Below are positions 52,182-63,976 of a DNA stretch of 64,000 bases, one piece after another; position 1 is the stretch's first letter; each line of letters starts with the position of its first letter. The notes under the pieces are model-generated. The model was not told where the DNA came from, did no database searches, and worked only from the letters and a program-made list of their open reading frames with translations. Source of the stretch: Modestobacter versicolor (GTDB taxonomy: Bacteria > Actinomycetota > Actinomycetes > Mycobacteriales > Geodermatophilaceae); NCBI RefSeq assembly GCF_014195485.1, contig NZ_JACIBU010000001.1:2170001-2234000 (forward strand), given 5' to 3'. The position numbers were made by a program, and so were the translations under genes.

Positions 52182-53035
52182 CGCTGGGTCACCCCCTCCG
52201 GCGGGGGCGGGCCGAGCCAGGTCGGCCGGTTCTGCCCGCGGGGTGCGGTGCGCCGGCCGGCACCACCGGCGGCCGCCGCGGCCACCACGCCGGGCAGCCA
52301 GGAGTCGCGGGCGGCGAGCCGGTCCAGCAGCTGGGTGACGTAGCGCTCACGGACGTCGGCGGGGGCGTCGTCCGGCTCCGGGCCCTCCAGCCAGGCGTCG
52401 GGCACCTGGGCGAGCACGTCGGTCAGCGTCGCCCGGGTGACCAGCGGCGCGAGCGCGGCGTCGGCGGCCCGGACGTCGGGCTCGCACTCGATCAGCGCGT
52501 GCTGCACCGCGTCGTAGGCACGGGTCACCGCGGCGGCGGCGCCGGGCCAGCTGTGGTGGAAGGTCAGCGCGGCACCGTGGTCGATGAGGTGCAGCCGGCC
52601 GTGCCAGAAGAGCATGTTCGGGTTCCGCCACGACCGGTCGACGTTGCCGATCAGCGCGTCGAACCACAGCACCCGGCCGGCCAGCTCGGAGCCGACCTGC
52701 GCGGCGCCGGCCTCGAAGTCCAGCGCACCGGGGAGGTAGTCCATCCCCAGGTTCACCCCGGCGGAGTTGCGCAGCAGCTCCTGCACCTCCTGGTCGGGCT
52801 CGCCGACCGCCAGCTCGGGGGCGACGTCGACGGTGACCAGCGCGGGCACCGGCAGCGACAGCCGGCGGGCCAGCTCCCCGCAGACGACCTCGGCGGCCAG
52901 CACCTTCACGCCCTGGCCGGCCGCGCGCCACTTGACCACGTAGGTGCCGAGGTCGTCGGCCTCCATGAGCCCCGGCAGCGAGCCACCCTCGCGCAGCGGG
53001 GTGACGTAGCGGGTGGCGGTGACGGCGGCGAGCAC
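52178..53035 (-). CDS. HipA-family kinase-like protein
   Basis: 285 residues. Kinase-fold features: a nucleotide-binding lysine in TYVVKWRA (Lys35), WFDALIGNVDRSWRNPNML with Asp133 as probable catalytic base and Asn138/140 for Mg, and Asp152 in LIDHG (the DFG-like position). Lacks the HipA N-terminal subdomain and HipB partner. It is probably a stand-alone phosphotransferase. A TAGGGT hexamer (53045-53050) lies 9 bases before GTG 53035. Cotranslated with DUF3037. Confidence 0.83.
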   Translation of the reverse strand: MLAAVTATRYVTPLREGGSLPGLMEADDLGTYVVKWRAAGQGVKVLAAEVVCGELARRLSLPVPALVTVDVAPELAVGEPDQEVQELLRNSAGVNLGMDYLPGALDFEAGAAQVGSELAGRVLWFDALIGNVDRSWRNPNMLFWHGRLHLIDHGAALTFHHSWPGAAAAVTRAYDAVQHALIECEPDVRAADAALAPLVTRATLTDVLAQVPDAWLEGPEPDDAPADVRERYVTQLLDRLAARDSWLPGVVAAAAAGGAGRRTAPRGQNRPTWLGPPPPEGVTQR

Positions 53036-53047
53036 AGTGGCCTGACC

Positions 53048-53701
53048 CTATGCGGTCCGCTGCGACTGGAGCTGCACCTCCACCGGGCAGACGTGCGCCG
53101 GCGTGCCGACGACCCAGCGGACGGCGTCGGCGACGTCCGCGGGCTGCAGCAGCCGCGCCGGCTCCACCCCGGGCGCCTGCAGCCCCGCGCCGGCCGCGAC
53201 CAGCCCCGGGGACAGCAGCGTCACCGCGACGTCCCGGTCGCGGACGTCGAGGAAGACCGACCGCGCGAAGCCGGCCAGCCCGTGCTTGCTCGCCACGTAG
53301 GCCGGGTTGCCGGCGAACGCGGTGTGCGCGGCCGCCGACCCGAGGAGCACCAGCGACGACGGCGCCGCGGCCAGCAGGGCCGGCAGCACGCCGCGGGTCA
53401 CCCGCATGGCCGCGGCCAGGTTCACCGCCAGCAGCTCGTCCCAGACGGCGGGGTCACCGGTGTCGGCCGGTGCCCAGTCGAACAGGCCGGCGGCGTAGAC
53501 GACGACGGACAACCGGTCGGGCAGCTCGGCCAGCGCAGCGTCCACCTCGGCCGGCTCCCGCAGGTCGACCACCCGGGACCGGGCCGGCAGGCGCCGGGCG
53601 TCGCGGCCCCAGCCGAGGCAGTCGTGCGCCGCCGCCGTCAGCGCCCGGACGACGGCCGCCCCGATCTCACTGCTCGCACCCACCACCAGCGCCTGGCCCA
53701 T
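53048..53701 (-). CDS. short-chain dehydrogenase/reductase
   Basis: 217 residues. The NAD(P) motif VVGASSEIGAAVV is at 6-18, VYAAGLFDWAP gives NAG-like residues, Ser in LLGSAAAHT, and YVASKHG (YxxxK) completes the classical catalytic set. Substrate unknown. ATG 53701. Ends 12 bases before the HipA-like start, possibly one transcript. Confidence 0.9.
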   Translation of the reverse strand: MGQALVVGASSEIGAAVVRALTAAAHDCLGWGRDARRLPARSRVVDLREPAEVDAALAELPDRLSVVVYAAGLFDWAPADTGDPAVWDELLAVNLAAAMRVTRGVLPALLAAAPSSLVLLGSAAAHTAFAGNPAYVASKHGLAGFARSVFLDVRDRDVAVTLLSPGLVAAGAGLQAPGVEPARLLQPADVADAVRWVVGTPAHVCPVEVQLQSQRTA

Positions 53702-53737
53702 CCGGCCCCGGTACCCCGCCCCGCGCACACTGACCCG

Positions 53738-54283
53738 GTGGGACTCCTCCGCCGCACGACGCTCCAGCAGCTGACCGACGCACCGTTCACCTACGACGAG
53801 CAGGGCGCCACCCGCGACGGCGTGCTGCCGGCCGGCTACGACCACGTCGAGCGTCAGCACGTCGTCGGCTCGGGGCGGGCGGACTTCGACCGGGCCTCGG
53901 CCGCGGTGTTCCGCTGGGCCGCCCAGCGCGGGGCGGGGCTGCGGATCCAGGCCGACGGCCCGGCCAGCACCCCGGGCACCGTGGTCCTGATGACCGCTGG
54001 GCTGCGCCGGCTCGGCCTCGACATCCCGTGCCGGGTGGTCTGGGTGGTCGACGAGCCCGACCGCCGCGGCTTCGGCTACGGCACCCTGCCCGGCCACCCG
54101 GAGAGCGGCGAGGAGTCCTTCGTCGTCTCGCTGCGCCCGGACGGCGACGTGGTCTACGAGCTGCGCGCGTTCTCCCGGCTGGCCACCCGGCTCGCCCGGC
54201 TCGGGGCGCCGGTGGCCCACCGGGTGCAGACGCTGGCGCTGGACCGCTACGTCGCGGCCATCCGCCGGGCCGCGGCCGGCTAG
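53738..54283 (+). CDS. DUF1990 protein
   Basis: 181 residues: TYDEQGATRDGVLPAGYDHVERQHVVGSGRADFDRASAAVFRW and RGFGYGTLPGHPESGEESFVV are hallmark DUF1990 segments, with a START-like pattern. Function unknown; found in actinobacteria and plants. GTG 53738, with CACACT 6 bases before it. Four-base convergent overlap with the FNT gene. Confidence 0.88.
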   Translation: MGLLRRTTLQQLTDAPFTYDEQGATRDGVLPAGYDHVERQHVVGSGRADFDRASAAVFRWAAQRGAGLRIQADGPASTPGTVVLMTAGLRRLGLDIPCRVVWVVDEPDRRGFGYGTLPGHPESGEESFVVSLRPDGDVVYELRAFSRLATRLARLGAPVAHRVQTLALDRYVAAIRRAAAG

Positions 54284-55107
54284 TCGTCGGCGCCGGCGGC
54301 CGCGCGCTCCCGCTGGATCATGTCCTTGCTGCGCACCAGCCGGAGCAGCGTGACCACCAGCAGCCCGCCGGCCATGTTCAGCAGCGTCGTGTACCAGAAC
54401 CAGGCCAGCCAGTCGCCGTAGCCGAACGGCGCCCCGGCGTGCAGCGCCGCGAAGATGACCAGCGAGTCCAGGATCGAGTGGAACAGCTGCAGACCGGCGA
54501 GCACCAGGGCGCCGGCGAAGGCAGCGACGATCTTCGCCCCGTCCGACGTCGTCCCGTGCTGCATGCGGGTCATCAGCGTGATCGCGATGCCGGCGAGGAA
54601 GGCCAGCGCCGCGGACTCCAGGTCCAGCGGGGCGGTCACGAACGCCGTGGCGCTCTCGACCGCGGTGGCCCGCAGGTCGGGCAGCGCGTGGACGACCAGC
54701 CACATCAGCGCCCAGCCACCGATCAGGTTGCCGACCAGCGTGCCGCTCCACAGCTTGCCCAGCTGGCCGACGCTCGCCCGCCCGGCCACCACCGCGGTGA
54801 CCGGCACCAGGAAGCCCTCGGTGAACAGCTCGCTGCGGGCCAGCAGCAGCGCGACGAAGCCGACGCCGAACGCCAGCCCGGCCAGCAGGTGGCTGCCGGT
54901 CTCGGCGTACACCGCGAACAGCACGACGACGCCGATGCCGATCTCCAGCCCGCCGGCGAGACCGGTGGTCAGCACCTCCCGCCAGGTGCGGTGCAGCCGC
55001 TGGGCCCCCTCGCTGACGATGGTGTCGAAGGCCTCCTGGAGCTGGTCCTCCGTCGGCCCCTCACTGTCCCCGAGCTCCTGCCGTGCGGTGTCCTGCCCCT
55101 GTGCCAT
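54280..55107 (-). CDS. formate/nitrite transporter (FNT) family protein
   Basis: 275 residues, six spans after a polar N-terminus (about 50 residues). FNT signatures: LARSELFTEGFLVPVTAV, LWSGTLVGNLIGG, and LVIFAALHAGAPFGYGDWLAWFWYTTLLNMAGGLL. Channels of this family pass formate, nitrite or hydrosulfide anions. The gene context does not tell which; hydrosulfide or nitrite would fit the sulfur genes nearby only loosely. ATG 55107. Confidence 0.88.
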   Translation of the reverse strand: MAQGQDTARQELGDSEGPTEDQLQEAFDTIVSEGAQRLHRTWREVLTTGLAGGLEIGIGVVVLFAVYAETGSHLLAGLAFGVGFVALLLARSELFTEGFLVPVTAVVAGRASVGQLGKLWSGTLVGNLIGGWALMWLVVHALPDLRATAVESATAFVTAPLDLESAALAFLAGIAITLMTRMQHGTTSDGAKIVAAFAGALVLAGLQLFHSILDSLVIFAALHAGAPFGYGDWLAWFWYTTLLNMAGGLLVVTLLRLVRSKDMIQRERAAAGADD

Positions 55108-55148
55108 GCGCCCCGGCGTACCCGGTCGGGCGCCGCGGAACCAGCGGC

Positions 55149-55895
55149 TCAGGGGTCGCGGCGGTCCAGCAGGACGGCGGCCAGCAGCCAGGTGCCGGCG
55201 GCCCAGGCGGCGGTCACCGCCAGCCCGACCGCCCAGCCGGGGCCGGCGACCAGGAACGGGTCGCCACCGACCCGCAGCAGCGGCAGCGCCTCGGCCAGCC
55301 GCTCGCCGGTGCGGCCGAACAGCGGCAGCAGCAGCGGGAGCAGGAAGACCAGCGCGGCGCCGGCACCGACCCCGCCGGCCGTCGAGCGCAGGAGCGCGCC
55401 CAGCGCCACCGCGAGCACCGCGGTCAGCGCGGCCGTGGCCACCTGGAGCAGCAGCGCCCGGCCCACCCCGGCGCCGACCAGCGGCACGCCGCCGTCGACC
55501 GCGGTCAGGGAGCGGGCGGCCAGCCAGCAGACCAGCGCCAGCACGCCGGTGAGCCCGGCGACCGCACCGGCGACCACCCCGGTCTTGGCGGCCAGCCACC
55601 GGACCCGCCGGGGCACCGCGGCGAGCGAGGCCAGCACCATCCCGGTGGCGAACTCGCCGGCGGCCGCCGTCACCCCGACGACGACCACGGCGAACTGGGC
55701 GAAGCCGAAGCCGATGAGGGCGATCCCCACCGCGTTGCCGGCGCTGTCGGCGGACGGCGTCGTCGAGGCCGCCAGCCAGCCGAACGCACCGGCGACCAGC
55801 ACGTACACCGCCGCGGACCACCAGGTCGAACGCACCGAGACCAGCTTGGTCCACTCGCTGCGCAGCACGGCGGGGAACCGCACCGGGGCGCTCAC
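55149..55895 (-). CDS. ABC-2 type transporter permease
   Basis: 248 residues, six spans. Starts with the usual LRSEWTKLVSVRSTWWSAAVYVL, an amphipathic N-terminus shared by ABC-2 permeases of actinobacteria. Makes a heteromeric exporter with the upstream ATPase (GTG overlaps its TGA). Substrate unknown. Confidence 0.88.
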   Translation of the reverse strand: MSAPVRFPAVLRSEWTKLVSVRSTWWSAAVYVLVAGAFGWLAASTTPSADSAGNAVGIALIGFGFAQFAVVVVGVTAAAGEFATGMVLASLAAVPRRVRWLAAKTGVVAGAVAGLTGVLALVCWLAARSLTAVDGGVPLVGAGVGRALLLQVATAALTAVLAVALGALLRSTAGGVGAGAALVFLLPLLLPLFGRTGERLAEALPLLRVGGDPFLVAGPGWAVGLAVTAAWAAGTWLLAAVLLDRRDP

Positions 55896-56794
55896 CGCTC
55901 GCCCGTCCGGTACTCGACGTCCTCGCCGGTGAGCGCGTAGTACGCCGCCTCCAGCGAGGTGGTGGCCCGGGTCAGCTCGTGCAGCCGCACACCGGTGGCG
56001 AAGGCGACGTCGCCGACCTGCTCGGCGTCCAGCCCGCGCACCTGCAGGGTGCCGTCGGGGTCCCGCGCCACCCGGCCACCGGCCCGCTGCAGCGCAGCGG
56101 CGAGCGCCGCGGTCTGCGGGGTGCGCACCCGGACGACGGCGTCCGCGCCGAGCAGCTCGGCCATCGGCACGTCGGCCAGCAGGCGGCCGCGGCCGAGCAC
56201 GACCAGGTGGTCGGCGGTGTCCTGCATCTCGCTCATCAGGTGGCTGGAGACCAGCACCGTTCGACCCTCGGCGGCCAGGTCGCGCACCAGCTCCCGCACC
56301 CAGCGGATGCCGTCGGGGTCCAGGCCGTTGACCGGCTCGTCGAACAGCAGCACCTCCGGGTCGCCGAGCAGCGCCACCGCGATCCCGAGCCGCTGCCCCA
56401 TGCCGAGGGAGAAGCCGCGGACCCGCTCGTCGGCCACCGCCGCCAGCCCGACCAGCTCCACCACCTCGTCGACCCGGCTGCGGGGCAGGCCGTTGCTCTG
56501 CGCCAGCGCCAGCAGGTGGGCGTGCGCGGTGCGGCCGGGGTGCCGGGCGCGCGGGTCGACCAGCGCCCCCACCGCGCGCATCGGCGCGGGCAGCTGCGCG
56601 TACGGCACGCCGAGCACCGTCGCCGCCCCGGCGGTGGGCCGGGTCAGCCCGAGCACGCAGCGCATGGTCGTCGTCTTGCCCGAGCCGTTGGGCCCGAGGA
56701 AGCCGGTGACCCGGCCGGGCCGCACGGTGACCGTGAGGCCGTCGACCGCGGTCCGCGTCCGGTAGCGCTTGGTCAGCCCGACGAGCTCGATCAC
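55892..56794 (-). CDS. ABC-2 transporter ATP-binding protein
   Basis: 300 residues. Walker A GPNGSGKTT near 34, the relaxed signature FSLGMGQRLGIA, Walker B LLFDEPVNGLD, and a C-terminal 70-residue extension typical of DrrA/CcmA-like ATPases. GTG 56794 is chosen because GGAGGTGCCG precedes it; the frame is open 11 codons further up without a site. Overlaps the permease gene. Confidence 0.92.
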   Translation of the reverse strand: MIELVGLTKRYRTRTAVDGLTVTVRPGRVTGFLGPNGSGKTTTMRCVLGLTRPTAGAATVLGVPYAQLPAPMRAVGALVDPRARHPGRTAHAHLLALAQSNGLPRSRVDEVVELVGLAAVADERVRGFSLGMGQRLGIAVALLGDPEVLLFDEPVNGLDPDGIRWVRELVRDLAAEGRTVLVSSHLMSEMQDTADHLVVLGRGRLLADVPMAELLGADAVVRVRTPQTAALAAALQRAGGRVARDPDGTLQVRGLDAEQVGDVAFATGVRLHELTRATTSLEAAYYALTGEDVEYRTGER

Positions 56795-56854
56795 CGGCAC
56801 CTCCGGCGGCCACCCCAGCAGATCCACGAGCCCCGGGGCCGCCGGACACGCGGT

Positions 56855-58399
56855 TCACACGGTGCGGATCGTCGCCATCATCGCCATGTCCTCGTGCTCG
56901 AGGTTGTGGCAGTGCACGACGTAGCGGCCGCGGTGGCCGGTGAACCGGACGGCGACCTCCACGACCTCCCGCGGCCGCACGTCGACGGTGTCCTTCCAAC
57001 CGGCGTCGTAGGGGCCGGGGCCGCCCGGGCCGCGCCGCAGCACCTGGAAGCCGTCGAGGTGCACGTGCACCGGGTGGTGGACGTCGGTGCGGAAGCGCCA
57101 GGTCTCGGTCTCCCCGAGCGGCACGTCGGCCTGGGAGGCGTCCGGGTCGAACGGCAGGCCGTTGACCGTCCAGCCCGCGTGCCCGCCGACGCTGCCGCGC
57201 TCGAAGACGAACTCGCGGCGGACCCGCCCCGGCACCAGCGTCTCCACCTCCGCCAGCCGGTCGGGCACGCGGCTGTCGTCAGCGGCCCGGCGCACCACGC
57301 GGAAGCGCATGACCTCCCCGGTCCGCCCCTCCCCCAGCTCGTTCACCATCGTCACCTCCGTCCCGACCGGCACGGCCGAGAAGTCGACCAGGACGTCGAA
57401 CCGCTCGGCCGGCGCCAGGGTGAGCGACCGGTGCTCGAGCGGCGCCGCCAGCAGCCCGAGGTCCGAGCCGATCTGGGTGAGCGGCAGGGCTCCCCCGCCC
57501 TCGACCCGGAGCGCCAGCTGGAACCGGCGGGCGTTGGCCGCGTTGAGCAGCCGCAGCCGGTACCGGGCGGCGTCGACCTCGTGCACCGGCCAGGCGGCCC
57601 CGTTGACCAGCACGACGTCGCCGAGCACGCCCTCCATCCACTCGTCGGCGACCCCCGGCTCGTGGCGCAGCGCCGGGTCCCGCGCGGGGTAGGCCAGCTC
57701 GCCGTCGGCGTCGAAGGCCCGGTCGCAGATCAGCAGCGGCAGCTCCCGGTCGCCGCGCGGGAGGGGCAGGGAGTCCTCGACGTCGTCCCGGACGAGGTGG
57801 AAGCCGGCCAGCCCGCGGTAGACCGCCGGGCCGGTGAAGTCCATCCGGTGGTCGTGGTACCAGAGCGTCGCGGCCCGCTGGTCGTGCGGGTAGCGGTGCT
57901 CGCGGACCCCGGCCGCGAGCGAGCCGGTGCCGTGGTGCGGCGTCCAGCCGGTCGTGTCGCCCACCGGGACGACGAGGTCCAGCGGCCAGCCGTCGTGCTC
58001 GGGCGAGGTGTGCCCACCGTGCAGGTGGACGACGGTGGGCACCGGCAGCTCGTTGCGGTGCCGGACGACGAGCGGGCGGCCCCGCCGCGCCTCGACCGTG
58101 GGGCCGGGGAAGACCCCGTCGTAGCCCCAGACCGTGGTCCGCACCCCCGGCAGCAGTTCTGCGGTGCCCCGGCGCTGGGTCAGCTCGACCAGGTCGGCGC
58201 CGTCCCGGGTGCCCACCACCCGGGCGACCGGGGGCACCGGCAGCGGCACCTGGAACGACCGGGGCAGCGGCACCGCGCTGGCCAGCTGCTCCCCCGTCTG
58301 CCCGGGCGGGGTGTCCAGGTCCAGCGCCCCGCAGCCGGCCACCGCGAGACCGGTCGCGCCGGCCAGGCCGAGGAAGCCGCGCCGGGAGAGCGCGCTCAC
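56855..58399 (-). CDS. Tat-exported multicopper oxidase
   Basis: 514 residues. The N-terminus SRRGFLGLAGATGLAVAGC carries a twin-arginine motif and a lipobox Cys, so it is likely a Tat lipoprotein. Copper ligands: HLHGGH and WYHDH (type 2/3), HPVHVHLDGF and HCHNLEHEDMAMM (type 1 Cys-His-Met). CotA/CueO-like laccase or Cu(I)/Mn oxidase. GTG overlaps the stop of the four-span protein; DUF2243 and CtaG-like copper-related genes occur 40 kb away. Confidence 0.92.
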   Translation of the reverse strand: MSALSRRGFLGLAGATGLAVAGCGALDLDTPPGQTGEQLASAVPLPRSFQVPLPVPPVARVVGTRDGADLVELTQRRGTAELLPGVRTTVWGYDGVFPGPTVEARRGRPLVVRHRNELPVPTVVHLHGGHTSPEHDGWPLDLVVPVGDTTGWTPHHGTGSLAAGVREHRYPHDQRAATLWYHDHRMDFTGPAVYRGLAGFHLVRDDVEDSLPLPRGDRELPLLICDRAFDADGELAYPARDPALRHEPGVADEWMEGVLGDVVLVNGAAWPVHEVDAARYRLRLLNAANARRFQLALRVEGGGALPLTQIGSDLGLLAAPLEHRSLTLAPAERFDVLVDFSAVPVGTEVTMVNELGEGRTGEVMRFRVVRRAADDSRVPDRLAEVETLVPGRVRREFVFERGSVGGHAGWTVNGLPFDPDASQADVPLGETETWRFRTDVHHPVHVHLDGFQVLRRGPGGPGPYDAGWKDTVDVRPREVVEVAVRFTGHRGRYVVHCHNLEHEDMAMMATIRTV

Positions 58400-58818
58400 C
58401 GCGCCCGCCGCGCGGCCGGGCTCCACGCCCAGCCGGTGAGCACCACCACGGCGGTCACCACGCCCGCACCGAGGGGCACGTGCACCGACAGGGTTCCGGC
58501 GTACCCGAACGTCAGCTGGACCACCTCGGCGGCGGCCGCCAGGACGGCGACCGGCAACACCCACCACCGGCCACGTCCGCCGAGCACGTAGGCCCCCGCG
58601 ACCACGGCGGTGGTCACCCCGAGCAGCACGAGCAGGCCACCGGCGATGCCGTGCCAGACGACCGCGTCGACGTCGCCGCCCAGGAACAGCCCGGCCAGCA
58701 CCGGCAGGGTCACCGCGGTGACCAGCTGCGCGGTGAGCGCGACCCGCAGCAGCCACAGCGAGACCCGGGGCCGGTGGGACCGGACCGGGGGCGCCGGCCG
58801 GAGAGCCAGGGAGTCCAT
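58396..58818 (-). CDS. four-span membrane protein coupled to the multicopper oxidase
   Basis: 140 residues: polar start, then four spans (LRVALTAQLVTAVTLPVLAGLFLGG, WHGIAGGLLVLLGVTTAVVAGAYVLGG, WVLPVAVLAAAAEVVQLTFGY, HVPLGAGVVTAVVVLTGWAW) with His in spans two and four; a haem-b- or copper-binding role is possible. Its stop overlaps the oxidase GTG. ATG 58818. Confidence 0.8.
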   Translation of the reverse strand: MDSLALRPAPPVRSHRPRVSLWLLRVALTAQLVTAVTLPVLAGLFLGGDVDAVVWHGIAGGLLVLLGVTTAVVAGAYVLGGRGRWWVLPVAVLAAAAEVVQLTFGYAGTLSVHVPLGAGVVTAVVVLTGWAWSPAARRAR

Positions 58819-58917
58819 GCCGCGAACGTAGGAGCGGGCAGCCGCCCCGGACATCGGGGAACACCCCGGTTCCCCGACGTCCGGCTACGCGTCTGGACGT
58901 ACGCCGACCCGCCCGGG

Positions 58918-59677
58918 TCAGCGCTTGGGCAGCTCCAGCGCCGAGGGCCCGAAGCGCTCGACCCGCACCGAGGGCGCCGGGATGCCGAGCCCGACCAGCA
59001 GCTGGCTGGCGGCCTCGGCGAAACCGGCCGACCCGCAGACGAACGCGGTCTGGCCCTCCTCCCACAGCGGCAGCAGGTCCATCGCGGTCAGCCGGGCGGC
59101 CGGGCGGATGCCGTGCGCCTCCCGGGTGGTCACGACCAGCGCGCCGGCGTCGGCCAGCTCGTCGGCGTAGGGCAGCTCGGCCAGCGTGCGCGCCGACACC
59201 GCGACCCGGAGCAGGTCCAGCCGGCCGATGTCGCGGGCGTGCCGGACCATCGCCACCAGCGGGACGACGCCGGTGCCGCCGCCCACCAGCAGCGCGGGGG
59301 TGGTGCCGTCCCAGACGAACCACCCGCCGATCGGGCCGCGCACCTCCAGCTCGTCGCCGGGCTCGACGACGTCGGCCAGGTAGGTGGAGACCTCGCCGTC
59401 GTCCAGCCGCTCGACGAACAGCTCGACCAGCGGGTCGCCCGGCGCCGAGGCGACCGAGTACGACCGCTGCGCGGTGTAGCCGTCGTCGGCGGTCAGCCGG
59501 ACGACGTAGTGCTGCCCCGGCAGGTGGTCGACCCGGTCGTGCACGTCGAGCCGGAGCTCGACCGAGCGCGCGATCGGACGGCGCAGCCCGGCCACCGTCG
59601 CGGTCGTCCACCCACCGGCCGGCGCCCGGCCCGGCTGCACGCCCGGCTCACCGATCGACGGCTCCACGGGGGCTGCC

Positions 59678-59685
<8 letters not shown>
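58918..59685 (-). CDS. FAD/NAD(P)-binding ferredoxin-reductase-type protein
   Basis: 255 residues. FAD-binding RSYSVASAPGDP (RxYSxxS motif) and NAD(P)-binding GGGTGVVPLVAM, CGSAGFAEAA. No iron-sulfur domain, so it is a bare reductase. GTG 59685 overlaps the stop of the molybdoenzyme gene by 8 bases; the two probably form an oxidoreductase pair in which it moves electrons between NAD(P)H and the molybdopterin protein. Confidence 0.9.
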
Positions 59686-60289
<604 letters not shown>

Positions 60290-60443
60290 GTCGTCGTCCT
60301 CTCGGAGGCGCTCTCGGAGCACTCGACTGGGTCGCGGGCGATCTTCCTCCACCCCGGCCCCTGCTGTCAGCAGCGGGTGGCGAACGCCTCTCGACGGGCC
60401 CGGCGGGACGAACCCGCTGTTGAGGGTGCCCTTACATGAGGTG

Positions 60444-60473
60444 TGTCACGGCGGGTTCACCTGGGTGTCACGT
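60444..60473 (+). repeat. direct repeats GTGTCACG before sdhC
   Basis: GTGTCACG at 60444-60451 and 60466-60473, 22 bases apart (two helical turns), just upstream of the sdhC -10 site. Operator-like. Confidence 0.45.
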
Positions 60474-60485
60474 GGGCAGTGGGCA

Positions 60486-60491
60486 TACCGT
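60486..60491 (+). promoter_or_regulatory. -10 hexamer of the sdhCAB operon
   Basis: TACCGT, 6 bases before GTG 60498; predicts a leaderless mRNA. Confidence 0.5.
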
Positions 60492-60497
60492 GGCCCT

Positions 60498-61208
60498 GTG
60501 GCGACAGTGACGACGCAGCAGGCACCACGCAAGACCCCGAAGACCGGGAAGTTCAGCAACTCGGTCGTCAAGAAGGCCGTCATGGCCGTCAGCGGGATCA
60601 TCATGATCCTCTACTTGCTGGCCCACATGATCGGCAACCTGCACGCCTTCGAGGGTGCCGACGAGTTCAACGAGTACTCGCACTGGATCCGCACGATCGG
60701 TGAGCCGGCCGTGCCCGAGGAGACGCTCCTCTGGATCATCCGGCTGGTGCTGCTGGTCTCGGTGGTCGCGCACTTCTGGGCGGCGATCTCGCTGTGGCGC
60801 CAGGCGCGCCGCGCCCGCCCGGTGCCCTACGTGACCAAGAAGCGGGTGCAGCAGAGCTTCGCCTCGCGCACCGTCCGCTGGGGCGGCCTGATCCTGGCGC
60901 TGTTCATCATCTGGCACATCCTCGACCTGACCTTCGGCGCGGTGAACCCGGCCGGCGGCGACTCGACGCCCTACGAGCGCCTCGTGGCCAGCTTCCAGAA
61001 CATCCCGATCACGGCCTTCTACGTGGTCTCGATGGTGCTGCTGGGCCTGCACCTGCGGCACGGCATCTTCGCCGCCACCCAGACGCTGGGCCAGACCAAC
61101 AAGCGCCGCGAGCGCGCCGTCAACGGGATCGCCTACGCCGTCTCGGGGCTGATCACCGTGGGCTTCCTGCTCGTGCCGCTGTCCATCGCCTTCGGCCTGA
61201 TCGACTGA
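60498..61208 (+). CDS. sdhC: succinate dehydrogenase cytochrome b subunit
   Basis: 236 residues with five spans (starting [26 protein letters not shown]), matching the single-subunit, di-haem type B anchor. Candidate haem ligands include His in [23 protein letters not shown] and LHLRHG. Links succinate oxidation to menaquinone in the membrane. GTG is chosen because of the -10 spacing; sdhA follows after 11 bases. Confidence 0.93.
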   Translation: MATVTTQQAPRKTPKTGKFSNSVVKKAVMAVSGIIMILYLLAHMIGNLHAFEGADEFNEYSHWIRTIGEPAVPEETLLWIIRLVLLVSVVAHFWAAISLWRQARRARPVPYVTKKRVQQSFASRTVRWGGLILALFIIWHILDLTFGAVNPAGGDSTPYERLVASFQNIPITAFYVVSMVLLGLHLRHGIFAATQTLGQTNKRRERAVNGIAYAVSGLITVGFLLVPLSIAFGLID

Positions 61209-61219
61209 CGGGAACCGCC

Positions 61220-63162
<1,943 letters not shown>

Positions 63163-63166
<4 letters not shown>

Positions 63167-63918
63167 ATCTGACCCTGCGGGTCTGGCGGCAGAGGGACAA
63201 GACCAAGAAGGGCAAGATGGTGACGTACCACGTCACCGAGGTCTCGCCCGACATGTCCTTCCTCGAGATGCTCGACGTGCTCAACGAGAAGCTGATCCTC
63301 GAGGGCGACGACCCGATCGCGTTCGACCACGACTGCCGCGAGGGCATCTGCGGCTCCTGCGGTCTGATGATCGACGGCATCGCGCACGGCCCGGAGCAGG
63401 CGACGGTGTGCCAGCTGCACATGCGGTCGTTCAAGGACGGCGACACGATCGACATCGAGCCGTGGCGTTCCGGTGGCTTCCCGGTCGTGAAGGACCTGGT
63501 CGTCGACCGCTCCGCCCTGGACCGGATCATCTCCGCCGGCGGGTACATCAGCGTGCCCACCGGCACCGCGCCCGAGGCGCACGCCGTCCCGGTGCCGAAG
63601 AAGGACTCCGACGCGGCGTTCGACGCGGCCACCTGCATCGGCTGCGGTGCCTGCGTCGCGGCCTGCCCCAACGGCTCGGCGATGCTGTTCACCGCCGCCA
63701 AGGTGGCCCACCTCGGGCTGCTGCCGCAGGGCCAGCCGGAGCGCGACTCCCGGGTGCTGCGGATGGTCGGTCAGCAGGACGCCGAGGACTTCGGTGGCTG
63801 CACCAACATCGGCGAGTGCTCCGCGGTGTGCCCCAAGGGCATCTCGATGGAGACCATCTCCCGGCTCAACCACGACCTGCTCGGCGCGCTCCGGGCCGGA
63901 GCTGTCCCCGCCAGCTGA
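63163..63918 (+). CDS. sdhB: succinate dehydrogenase iron-sulfur subunit
   Basis: 251 residues. N-domain [2Fe-2S] Cys set in [16 protein letters not shown] plus the Cys in [11 protein letters not shown]-domain [15 protein letters not shown] and [17 protein letters not shown] for the [4Fe-4S] and [3Fe-4S] clusters. Passes electrons from SdhA to SdhC haem. GTG overlaps the sdhA stop. Confidence 0.95.
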
Positions 63919-63922
63919 CGAA

Positions 63923-63976
63923 GGACCCCCTGCCCCCCACTGCTCGCAGGCTCGCAGCGGGACCCTGCAGGGGGCC
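63923..63976 (+). terminator. sdhB terminator, A-bulged hairpin
   Basis: GGACCCCCTGC (63923-63933) pairs with GCAGGGGGCC (63967-63976) with one bulged A, as in the cysH terminator. The loop contains CTCGCAGGCTCGCAGCG and the tail reads GGCCGCTCCAGCA. Confidence 0.7.
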
